Of a stretch of DNA of 64,000 bases, positions 10,805-21,500 are shown in pieces. A model generated the notes under the pieces. It was not told where the DNA came from and searched no databases. It saw only the letters and a program-made list of their open reading frames with translations. The translations under genes were made by a program, and so were the position numbers. Each line of letters opens with the position of its first letter. Positions within the stretch are counted from its first letter, which is position 1. Source of the DNA: Caenorhabditis remanei (Eukaryota; Nematoda; Chromadorea; Rhabditida; Rhabditidae); contig NC_071330.1 of assembly GCF_010183535.1 (NCBI RefSeq), forward strand, positions 12,071,717-12,135,716, in the 5' to 3' direction.

Positions 10805-11843
10805 ATGGATATAATCGTCCAATCGTCCAAAGGGAGAAATCGCGGAAGCAACTAGCAGAGGAACGGAGAAACAATGCGTTCATTGCAGTAGTCGACAATA
10901 TCAAGAAGGAGCTGATCTTGAGAGGATTCGGAAATGGAGAAGTTCTCACATCGTAAGTTTTGAATTTTAGTATTAATTGAAACCATAAAAAGTTAAAAGT
11001 TTTTCACTTAATCCTCCCACCATCTTTTTCAGACAGCCAGCCGTATTGATGCTGGTCGCCGAGACTTTGAATCAAGTTGATCTGAAGGCCAAGTTTCCAG
11101 AGCAACCTCGTCGGAAAAGTGAAGGTGGAAAGATGACAAGAGAAACGGAAAAGGTAGTCAAAGCGACAAGAGAGCAGATGAGAAGGAACAAAAAGAACGC
11201 TGCCATCGATAGTCTGAGGGAGTTCATCAATCGGAAAAAACTTGTATATGGATCTACGGGGAGACTGGAGCAGCTTGAAGTGGTTCGCATCATTTTGGAA
11301 CATATCCGAACTCTCCCAGTCAGCAATATTGTCACACCAACTTCAGTCCAGCAACCGTTCGGACAGATTTCGCCTCCAATCACAACGATACCGACATCTT
11401 CCTCCCTGCCGCGCCGACCTACCGGTGCATTTAATATTGATTCGTTGCTGGGAAGAATCGCCCCCACAACTTCCCCACAATCTCCATCTCTTCCAACACT
11501 GATTCCAACTCCACCAATCGGTCAGCAGGATCCAGTCTCATCACCAGTCGGATCTCCCTCTCCAATACTCCCAGATGTTTTTTCAACTGGAGCCCTTCTG
11601 CCACCGGTCCCACAGTTCAACTTCCCATGGACTGGGACCCCATTTCCAATGCTGGATCCCATCGCTCTTGAAATCCAGCACCAGATTCAGATTGAGTGCC
11701 AACGAATGCTCCAGAACCGCGCAAGTATTCAGAAGGCAGCTGAGGAAATCCAAATTAAAGAGGAAGATTTGTCTCGAGCTGGTAGTTCTCGTCCGAGTGA
11801 AGTTCCTATTGAAAGAGAGAATTCTTCGGATCTCCTCATTTGA
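10805..11843 (+). pseudogene. REF-1-like double bHLH (gene 3), frameshifted in exon 1
   Basis: The homologous ATG is at 10805 and exon 1 ends at 10952 (TC|GTAAGT), so the exon is 148 nt where siblings have 149. The ATG frame meets a stop at once (SKGRNRGSN*). The frame that encodes KSRKQLAEERRNNAF has no upstream ATG, being stopped by TAG just before. Exon 2 (11033..11843) is fully open: rest of bHLH-1 (QPAVLMLVAETLNQVD), bHLH-2 (REQMRRNKKNAAIDSLREF, LEQLEVVRIILEHIRTLP) and a Pro-rich middle, ending SSDLLI. Either a recent pseudogene, a gene starting from another upstream exon (there are TTTTCAG acceptors at about 10755-10795), or a shorter protein with bHLH-2 only. A sequencing error is also possible. 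Confidence 0.65.
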
Positions 11844-12099
11844 AAAAAAAAACACATTTAAATTTTAAAAATGTTCTCATTCATTTCTCCCAATGATCTC
11901 TCTCCATCTATGTCTATCTGTCATTTTTTGATTCCTTGCCATTATTCTTTCTGTCATTTGTTGCAATAACAATAATAATCTATCCATCTGAAAGTTTCTT
12001 TCAATAAATCAGTTTTTCTTTTAATTTTGTGTTTCTTTAAAACACAAAAATCACTCTCTAATAGCTCATAATCTAGTTTGCACCATTTCTAGACAGCTG

Positions 12100-12225
12100 A
12101 TTGGTATACAGTAGAAATAACTTTTATGACTACAGTATACCGTGTGTATAATGCGAGGTATCTAGAGTATACCGCATCCTAAATCTAGAGTATACTATCA
12201 GTATACGCGTAGATTATCAGACAAG
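12100..12225. repeat. TATAC-rich dispersed repeat, copy 2
   Basis: GGTATACAGTAGAAATAACT, ACAGTATACC and TCTAGAGTATAC words, partly inverted. It sits exactly where the CSL half of the upstream module would be for gene 4. Confidence 0.6.
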
Positions 12226-12325
12226 CAAGCCACGCCCACTCGGGGAGGTTTCCAGAGAATCAGTCATAATTGGATTCATTCTTACATTCAGACGCCGTCC
12301 AAATCGGTCGTCTATTGTTTTTCTC
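12226..12325 (+). promoter_or_regulatory. Truncated upstream module of gene 4, CSL sites missing
   Basis: Keeps AAGCCACGCCCACTCGG, a diverged AATCAGTCATAATTGGATTC and AATCGGTCGTCTATTG, that is the gene-proximal half. The distal half with the three CSL-type sites is replaced by the TATAC-rich repeat. Confidence 0.5.
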
Positions 12326-12880
12326 CATTAATTTAGATCCAGGTTGATCTTCACCTATATCGAACTTCTTGTTTCTTCTCTTTCCCCACTGATATTAGTT
12401 CGGTTTCATAATTTTTTTAGCCTAAAGGTTTCCAGCTACATCATGGACTCTACCGCTTCCCCACTCGCCTTCCCGATTGAGATATCAAGAAAAAATTTGA
12501 TGGAGAAAAGAAGACACGAGGGAATCAATAAAGCAGTCAAGGATATTAAGGATGAGTTGATTCAGCAGGGATACGCAACGGAGAAAGATCTGAAGTCGTA
12601 AGTGAAAGGAAATTCTCAATAACATTTTATAAATTCTTATTAATTTTCAGTCAGAATGATGTGCTCTTTTGTGCAGCCCGAGTTGTCGCTGAAGTCGACT
12701 TGAAGCAGAAATACCCAACTGATGTCCCTATGAAAAACTTAATAGAAGCCGTTGGGCGACGAAAAGCGAGAGCGGGGAAAATGCAGTTCAGAAGGATGCA
12801 GAAGGCCGATGCTCTCAAGAATTTGAAGGATTTTATCATGAGGAATGAGTTGGGAACCGTAGCGCAAAGGTGAGTGACTT

Positions 12881-13161
12881 TGGACAGCGAACTCTAGTTT
12901 TTATTTATTTATTCTAGTTATCTATTTCTATCGGTTAGGACAGAAACAGACTTTGAGGATCTGAAAAGAAAAGAAACTTACAACACAAGGACGGTTTATT
13001 CGCGTGCTTATCAAAAGCAAAACTAAATTTTATCACAGAGTTCGATCTTATATAGGCTTTCATGATGTGGAGTGGGGTTTACGGTTGCCACGCGTATATT
13101 CATTTCCTTTGCCTTCTGTGATTCCGTGTGTTTCCGTGGACATGGGGTTGAGGCGGGGCCA
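12881..13161 (-). repeat. 3' LTR of the retrotransposon
   Basis: On the minus strand it starts TGGCCCCGCC right after a polypurine tract (AGGGGGGGGAAG, 13162-13174) and ends CGCTGTCCA, giving TG...CA ends. It contains a TATATAAG box at about 13046 and an AATAAA signal at about 12996. Confidence 0.7.
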
Positions 13162-16100
13162 CTTCCCCCCCCTCTGGGCTGCCGGGCGTCCTGGGTTGAA
13201 GTCTCTCTTCAATCCGTTTGGAAGAGCCTTGGGTGTCGTCTTCAGTCGAGTTCCAATCGTATGATTTGGTAATGCCAGCAACAGATATTTGCCGATCGAC
13301 TCCAACGATTTGTGATCCCATTTTTCCAAGATGAGCGGAGTTTGGTGTGTTCCGACGGGCATCAGTGGGTCGACCATTTCCACGTTGACTGCAGTTTTGA
13401 GCCAAATGCGCCATTTGTCAGTCACCTCGGCCACCTTCCCGAACGGACATTGCAACCCATCCAGAATCAGGAACACCTTCTGAGCCTCCTTAGCGATGGA
13501 CTCTACAAACTCCAGTCGTTTGCTGTTCGCTTCCTCGTCGGTCGTAACCCCGACCAACAGCACGACCTCTTCAACTGCTTCCCAATCGAATCTCTCTGCC
13601 CATCCAACCATCGTATTCTCTCGATACTCGAGAACCCCTGGCCCCCTCGCCTCCACTCTGGGTCCGACTACCACCATATCCGTTCCGATCTTGGTCTTTT
13701 TCTTCGCATTCCGCTCCATCACCTCTGACTTCAGCACATCCACGACGGTTTGCCACCCAGCCGCACTCTCACTCCCCTTCATCACCGCCTCTGCGACTGC
13801 AGGACATTTGCGGGCGAAACGACGAAGAGCGATCTCTTTTTCGCCGTCGGAAACTTCCTGTTGGAAGCTCTCCAAATGACGAACCAGATGGAACTCCTCC
13901 ATTGGCACACCTTTTTTCCTTGCCAACAGTTGCAGGGCCATCTCCTTTGTCGATGCCGCATCGATCCCCCCTTCCTTTATTCCACACTTCCCTCCTTCAC
14001 AGACACATCCCATCTCGATCACGTCTCTGCAAATATCACCATTTTCTTCACTAATCACCGTCTGCACATTTGCCGCGTCCCCCGCCGTGCCACCGCGTCT
14101 CCCCCTCTTTCCACGCACCGCCGCGGTCTTGCACTGTATCTCCGGTACTTCCTTCGGAACTTTCCGAAGTTGTTCCCACGGTATCCACAGTTTCTCTCCT
14201 CCCCCAATAATCTGCACTTCCGCCGAGTTTGCTGTGGTGTTTATCACCCGGTATGGCCCTTGCCAATCATTTGCCAACTTCGGGTTCCGAGATCCCAGCT
14301 TCTCCGCCGGAATTTTTACCAACACCCTATCCCCGACCACCGGAAACACCCTCTGGTGAACCTTGTTCTTTTCATCAAAGTACTTTTTCGCTTTCTCCTG
14401 CTCTCGCCGAATATGTGCTCTTGCTTCCTCGTGAGCCATATTCATTTGCTCCGCATGGCGGAATTTGTACTCGTCCACGTCCACCTGATACTTCCCCACC
14501 AGCTCTTTTGGATCCGTTCTCAACGGAATCCTAGCGTCTCTGCCGTACATCAAATAATGTGGGCTCTCCCCCGTCGCTTCATGCTTACATGCATTATACG
14601 CAAACACCGCATACGGTAGCCGCTCATCCCAGTCCGTCGGGATCACCGTAATCTTTTTCAGAACCGTCTGGATAGTTCTGTTGAACCTTTCAACAGCTCC
14701 ATTCATTCTAGAATGGTACCCCTTGGTTTGAATTATACGGACATTTGCCATTTTTGCGACCTTCTCAAAAGTCGCGTTTGCAAATTCCAATCCTTGATCC
14801 GTAAGGATCGCTTTCGGAATTCTCCCTTCCTTCAGCATCCAATTCTCCACGAACGCTCTTGCTACCGTCTCGGCAGATTTGTCCGGAATCGCGCATGCAC
14901 CTGCATATCTGCTGAACAAATCTACTATACTCAACACATAACGATTCCCTGCACTACTTCTCCCCAAGTCCAATAAATCAAGTGCCACGATCTCCAATGG
15001 CTCACTCGCTTCAAATGGTGTCAGCGGTGAGGTCATAATCTGTTTGGCGTTCCCGCACAGACACTGCTGGCACTCTCTTGACCATTTAGTGATCAGCGCC
15101 TTCATTCTGGGCCACCAATATTTCTTCAGCAACATGGCAGTCACTTTCGCTGGGCTCCAATGTCCTCCAAAGGTACCTCCGTGAGCCTCAAGGAACACCT
15201 CCTTCTGTTTCTCCCCCGGCACGACACACATAGTCGCTCCATACTTCGTGACTTTCATCAAGTCCCCTTCGATCAACATAAATTCTCGAAGTTCCTTTTT
15301 CCCTTCATACGGAACGTCCACTTCGCCCTCCTGTTCCCCTTTTTCAATTTTTCCGATAATTCTCTTCCAGCGCTCATCTTTCTCCAATAATACTCTCCAT
15401 CCTCTATTTTTTCTCTCCGCTTCATTCAAAAGCGCGACTTCATTGACCACTCGGACAATGTCCATTCTTGCTTGCTCCTGAGTTTCTCTCATCTCCTCCG
15501 TCTCCTGCGCTCCTCCCCTGGACAACGCATCAGCAACTACATTTGCTTTCCCTTTCAAGTACACAATATTCAATGCGAAATCTTGCATTTCCATAGACCA
15601 TCTCAGCAAGCGGTCTGCGAGATTCTTAGTCTTGAAAAGACTTGTCAACGGCTGATGATCTGTATAGACCGTCGTTGCACACCCAAAAATGAAGTGTTTG
15701 AATCTTCTGGTCGCAAACAGCACGGCCAACGCCTCCTTATCACTCACGTGATAATTTTTCTCCGCTGCCGTTAGTGACTTCGACGCAAACGCGATCGGAT
15801 GGATCATTCCATCTGCTCCCATCTGTGCCAACACAGCTCCAATACCATACCCAGACGCGTCAGTAAATATACAAAACGGTCTCTCCAGACTTCTCGCCGC
15901 TCCAATATCTGGCTGCGCCAGCACTGGAGCGGAGCACATTCTTCTCTTGAGCTCATCAAACGCCTTTTGCTGCTCCTCACCCCATCTCCATGCAACCTTC
16001 GCAGACGTCAAGGGCGTCAGCGGTGCCGCAATCGCTGCGAAATTCAGAACAAAATTCCTGTAATACGCACACAACCCCAAGAATGAATGAAGTTCTTTCC

Positions 16101-16190
16101 GATCATTCGGGACAGGAAACTTCTCCATCTTTTCCACTTTTTTTTTCCAGTTCTTACACCCCGACTTCAACTTTTCAAAAGCGCTAGTCG
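13060..16190 (-). CDS. Retrotransposon pol fragment (RT end, RNase H, integrase, C-terminal extension)
   Basis: One open frame of about 1,040 residues. It begins at the end of RT (KVEKM...[17 protein letters not shown]). RNase H follows ([37 protein letters not shown]). Integrase has an H-H-C-C finger (HGGTFGGHW...CQQC) and D-D-E motifs ([30 protein letters not shown]). After integrase there is a long C-terminal region of about 350 residues without a motif I recognise; its end runs about 100 bp into the LTR. The frame is uninterrupted, so the insertion is young, but the enzyme lacks the RT catalytic core and cannot be autonomous. Confidence 0.85.
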
Positions 16191-16705
16191 ACATCACCGA
16201 CACGAGATCGAAAGACGAACATCTGCAAACATTGCTAATCACGCTCGACTATTTGAAGACTCTTCCCAACAAATTCACACCTACACCTGTCTCGCCATCG
16301 GACCCCAAAGTCCCGGTTTCTGACTCCACAATGCTCCCAGTCATCGCTAAATCTGGCTGCCTTCTACCCACTTTCCCAACAATGGTCCCATCTTCACCAG
16401 CTGCTAAGCAAGCTGATATGGCTGGTCAACAAAAAATGTTTCCCTTCGTCGCTCCATCTGGAAATTTCGAAATCAATCAGACTGTTTCCCCTATCCAATT
16501 CTTTCCAGCTTCACCTTTCCTTCTGCCTTCAGTTCCTGCTGCTCCTGTGTGGCCCATGAACCCCGCAGCTCTGCAAATGAACTTCAACTTCCAGAGTATT
16601 CTCCAAAACATGGGGAATAAATTGCAGCCAAATCAGAGCAGTCGGTCGAAGTCAGAAGTATGTTCAATGGATTGCGATAATGAAGACGTGGACGTTCTCA
16701 ACTAG

Positions 16706-18558
16706 TATTCGAGTATTTACATGTTTTTAAAAGAATTTCTGACGATCTCACAATTCTTTGTCTCATTCTATCTGTTTCTTGTTGTAATAACTAATTTTCT
16801 GAAATTCTGTTTCAATAAATTCGGTTTTCTATTCGAAACTCTGCGATTTAAAAAAAAACTTGTGGCTATTTTTTATTCAGAATGGTGTTTTTGGCTTCTC
16901 TTTTCTAATTCCTCAATTATATCAATTTTCGGTGCAAAAAGTATCCCAAATCAGTGATTTCCAACTTTGCTTGGTTTGTTTTCACCAAAAAATGCATAAA
17001 TCGTTCGAATATAATGGAAAAATCAAAGAAATAATAACAAAAAACCACCAAATTCGTTTTAAAACTCCAGCCAGGACTCATAAATCTGCGTCTCTTCTCT
17101 CTAACACGTGACGCTAGAGCGTATTTGCAATATTTTTATTTCTATTAATTTTTTGTTATTTTTGGAAATTTTAACTGTGGCAACGCTGCAAAATGTGTCT
17201 TCAAGCCTTCTAAACTTTCCCAAATCTAAATTTGAAGATTTCAGATGTCTTACTCTGAGTACAATGCGGGTAGTAATGAGCGATGCTCATCTCGATGTAG
17301 TAGAGGAGTCTAATGTCAAATCAAATATCGACACGGATGGAAATCTATTTTTAAAAACCTTTTTGAGTAATTGGAAGATAGAGGCATTGATATAAGAGTG
17401 AAAGAACAACCGAGAATAGCGTCAAAAATGCGTTCACAAAAGAAAAAAAGCGCCGATTCTCTGACGTCTGATTTTATAGGTCCGCAATCAATTATCAAGA
17501 AATTAAAAACATTTAATGAAACAGGACAAACGTCTCATCGTTTCCAGATTAACTTCTTCAAACAAATCGGAGAGATTTTTATACAATTGAAATTCCACAT
17601 CTTAACGCGTTAATGTTTCTGGTTTTCTATGAAATCCTTTTTCTGCTAATCAAAAGATTAAACTATGTCATCAATTTAGTCTTCTTTTCTCAATTCGACG
17701 TGTCAATCTCCTCAATGCACTCCCACTTTAAATACTGATTTCTCAAATTCTTGGTGGTAGTAAATCAAGTAGAGCAGCTGAAGTAGTCCGTACATGGCAA
17801 CAAGAAGTTCGGACACTGAACTTTGTCTATATGCAGAATGCCGAGAAACTATTGTAATTCGAGAGACATTTGATAGTGTGGTAAGTTGAACCGTTGAGGA
17901 GACGCAGACGGAGGAAAAATGAGGTTGGCATGACGATTTCGCAAGTTTGAACAAACAAATGTTGCCAAGATTCGCACCTTTTCGTTTTGATGTCTGAAAA
18001 CATTCAATTTTCCGACATTTTCAAACAGAATATAAACGATTTTCAAGTTGATAGCCAACTGGGTGATTTTGTATTCAGATATCATGCCGTTGCATTCAGG
18101 TTTGCTTTTCAGTTGTTTAGATGAAATGAGTCAACTTGTGAATTCAAAACAAGAATCGTGAAGGATGAGAATTCGTTCGTTATCTTCTTGACGTCGAGAC
18201 TACTCTTCAAATTTGCACAACTCACAGAAAAGTAAGATTTCACAACAAATTATTTTTTTGAATCCTTCTTTTATTAATCTCTTTCAGAACGCTGGAGAAT
18301 CAATGATCGTTAACAGGATAAAAAAGTATCTCGCGTGCGAATCGTATGGAACTGGCTTATCTTTATGCTCCGATGTTAAAACCATCAATTAATTTCTGTT
18401 TAATTTTCATTAATTGGAGCTTAAAATTATGTTTGTATCATGTTTGCTCTTCCCCATTGATAAAAATAGAAGCCATTATTAGTTTCTTCACTACCAAAGT
18501 GTATTTTTCACTTTATATTTCCAAATTTCCGTTCGAAATTTAATTTTCAACGAATTAG
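16706..18558. other. Intergenic region before cku-70, no gene recognised
   Basis: Starts with the degenerate 3' UTR of gene 4 (TTTCAATAAATTC at about 16810). The rest is AT-rich. A short open stretch at about 17750-17870 (GSKSSRAAEVVRTWQQEVRT, then a stop) has no supporting exon structure. Confidence 0.4.
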
Positions 18559-21500
18559 ATGGATGAGACGCGATACGAAGATGATGACTTCGAGGGAACC
18601 GCCAATAAGAAATACACGTTTTTCGTAATTGATGGTAATCCAGCGATGTTTGAGACAACGAAAGAAGGAGAAGTTCCGGAGTTTCAAGCAGCTTTGAAGT
18701 TGGTTCTAGATGAAATGGTTCGAGTTTGTTGTTCGAGAAGTTTGAACAATCACATCGGAATTATAGTTACTGGAACTGTATGTTGCGAAAGATTTTTAAA
18801 AAGTTGACTGATTTCTGATTCTTTAGAAAAACTCTGAAACCGAGGGACTAGAAAACAGTACATTACTGGTGCCAATGGGCGTTCTCGGACAAGAAGAAGT
18901 CAACACAATCAAAGAAATCAGAGAGGAAGGTGTGTTAAATGCAGAGTTGCAACGGGCCGGAATTTCAATACTGAAAAAAATTTTTTCGAAAATTTTCCTA
19001 TTTTTTCGGAGAAAACATCTTCAAGGGGGGGGGGGCACATCTACTCCCAAATTAAGGATTTTCGATATAAATCGATTCAGGAAGCCAAGGAAAAGAGACA
19101 TTTCTCTTGGTGTTAAATATGTCTGAAAATGCTTCTGAAGCGAGTTATAAGACCTCAAAATGCTAAAAATCGCTCCTAGTCGTGCAATTTTTCAGTAATA
19201 GAAATTCTCCTCAAAAGGAATATTTTCAAAAAAAATTTCGATAAAAATTCGAAAAATGAACATTCATGAATGCCTTTCACTTACAGACGAGGATAATTTC
19301 TATTGAAATGTACTAAATAATTGCACGACAAGGAGCGATTTTTGGCATTTTAAGGTCTCATAACTCGCTTCAGACTCATTTTCAGATATGATACCAAGAG
19401 AAATTTATCTTTTCCTTAGCTTCCTGAATTGATTCATATCAAAAATCATTGATTTGGGAATAGCTGTGTCCCTCTTCAAGCATTTTTACCGAAAAAATCG
19501 GAAAATTTTCGAAAAAAATTTTTGAATTTTTTTCAGTACTGAAATTCCGGGCCAAGACGTTGCAACTCTGTATTAAATGAATGAATTCATTCATAAATCT
19601 TCAATTATTTTCAGAAGATCTTCCATCGGCTGTCTCTAATCTAACTGGCGGACATCACGAATCAGATCTATCGAATGTCCTCAATTACTGTAAACGTGTG
19701 TTCGCAAGTTGTCCGAATACTCGTCATCAATCAGTTATTTATCTGACTAACAACCGGAATCCATTCGGTCGTGACGACTTCTGGGAGTCTTCTTATTTCG
19801 TCAGTGATTTCGAATCTCATTCTATATTTGATGTTATCCGTTTCAGAAGCGCACCAAGACTGCTGTCACCAAAATAATCGGTCTTGGACATCGTAAAACA
19901 CTGGGAGAGTTTTCAGTGATAATCTTACCGGAAGACGGATATAAACCGACTAGCAAAGAAGAGAAAAGTAAAGAACCATGGGTATGAAGTGATATCATAT
20001 CTATGATAATTCCAGTTGTTTTCAGTATCAACTAGACACTGAAGTGTTCAGTACGGAATGTGACGCAGCCGCTCGCATTCGTCAGAAAATTACAGCTCAA
20101 CGATCACATGCATCACTTACTGTGAACATTGGACCTGGTGTCAACTTCGATGTCTCTGTGTATGTAGAATGCTCTTCACTTCTAATTTTAAAGCAGAGTT
20201 GCTACGGGCTGAGCCGAAATCAGAATTTCTCCGGCCTCAGTGCTGAAAAAATGCTTTTTTCCGAAAATTTTCCAATTTTTTCTTTAAAAATTCTCAAAGG
20301 AGGACACAACTATTCCCAAATTAAGGATTTTTGATATGAAATAATCCAGGAAGCCAAGGAAAAGATAAATTTCTCTTGGTGTCATATCTGAAAATGTGTC
20401 TGAAATGAGTTATTAGACCTCTAAATACCAAAAATCGCTTCACTTCATGCAGTATTTCAGTCATTTCCATAGAAGATCTCCTCGTCTGTACGAGGATAAT
20501 TTCTATTGAAATGTACTGAAAAATTGGGCTCCGGGACATTTCGCTACCGGACATTTCGCCACCAAAAAATGGAGAATTTCCAAAGCTTTATAGGAAAAAA
20601 AGCACATAACTTTAATTAGCCTAATCAAAGCGTACTAGTGGTATGTTTTTTTCCCTATAAAGCTTTGAAAATTCTCCATTTTTTGGCGGCGAAACGTCTG
20701 GTGGCGAAATGTCCCGGAGCCAAAAATTGCACGACGAGAAGCGATTTTTGACATTTTGAGGTAATATAACTCGTTTCAGACATGACACCAAGAGAAATTT
20801 ATCTTTTCCTTGGCTTCCTGAATCGATTCATATAAAAATCCGAAATTTGGGAATAGTTGACCCTTTAAAAAAAATTTACGAAAAAAAAAAGGAATTTTTC
20901 TGTATTGAAACTCCGGGCCGGAGAAATTCTGAGTTGCAACGGCCAACTCTGTTAGATTTACTTTATCTTTTCTTCAGATTCTCTATGGTAATGGAAGCGA
21001 AACCTCTGGATCACAGTCAGAAATACACATTTGACACGGAAGAGAAAATTGTGAAGACTGCTGGATATGTGTCGAAAAAAGCAAAGTCCGAGTTAGAGGG
21101 TGCTGGAAATGATGATGAGGAGACATCAATCGATGAGACACAGAAGACTTTGCAGAGATGTAGTGAGTTAGATGAACTGATTGCCAGAATCAGAAACTAA
21201 TTTGTAGAATTACTCCAAGAGGAAGCAGTTCGTAATCGTCGTGATCTCAAGAAGTCAATCGTGTTGGGAGGCGAAAAAATCATTCTGGATGGTGAACAAT
21301 ATGAATTTATGAATGAAGTCGACTCGAAAGGTGTCGATGTGATCGGTTTTGTACCATTGAATAGAGTTGATCGAGAAGTTTCTGTGGTCTCTTCGAAAAT
21401 TATTCAACCGAATGATCAGACAACTCTCGGAAGTACTAATATGTATCGTGCTCTTCTGGATAGATGCTGGGCTAGACAACAAGCAATTGTGTGCAAATAT

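Larger units (their letters stand above)
12881..16195 (-). mobile_element. 5'-truncated Ty3/gypsy-like LTR retrotransposon
   Basis: Minus-strand element with a pol fragment followed by one 3' LTR. The start lies inside the reverse transcriptase region, so gag, protease, the RT palm and the 5' LTR are missing. No convincing target-site duplication is visible because the 5' end is lost. The right boundary is approximate. Confidence 0.8.
12443..16705 (+). pseudogene. REF-1-like double bHLH (gene 4), interrupted by LTR retrotransposon
   Basis: Exons 12443..12597 and 12651..12869 are open. They give a very canonical HES-like first basic helix (RKNLMEKRRHEGINKAVKDI) and the start of bHLH-2 (FRRMQKADALKNLKDFIMRN, LGTVAQR). 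The sequence then meets GTGAGTGACTT and a 3.3-kb minus-strand LTR element. It resumes at about 16210 with [20 protein letters not shown] (second helix of bHLH-2), a Pro-rich middle and the tail EDVDVLN, stop at 16703-16705. The break falls in the loop of bHLH-2. A host intron may exist there: CAAAG|GTGAGT joins in frame to A|TCGAAAGAC if GAG at about 16206 serves as acceptor, but that acceptor is poor. The gene could survive by splicing the element out. Most diverged of the ten paralogues. Confidence 0.65.

Noticed and set aside
13312..16323. Many plus-strand frames within the LTR retrotransposon
   Set aside because: Antisense of the intact pol frame.
17108..18085. Possible gene between gene 4 and cku-70
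   Set aside because: Short frames only, with no consistent exon chain and no recognisable domain.
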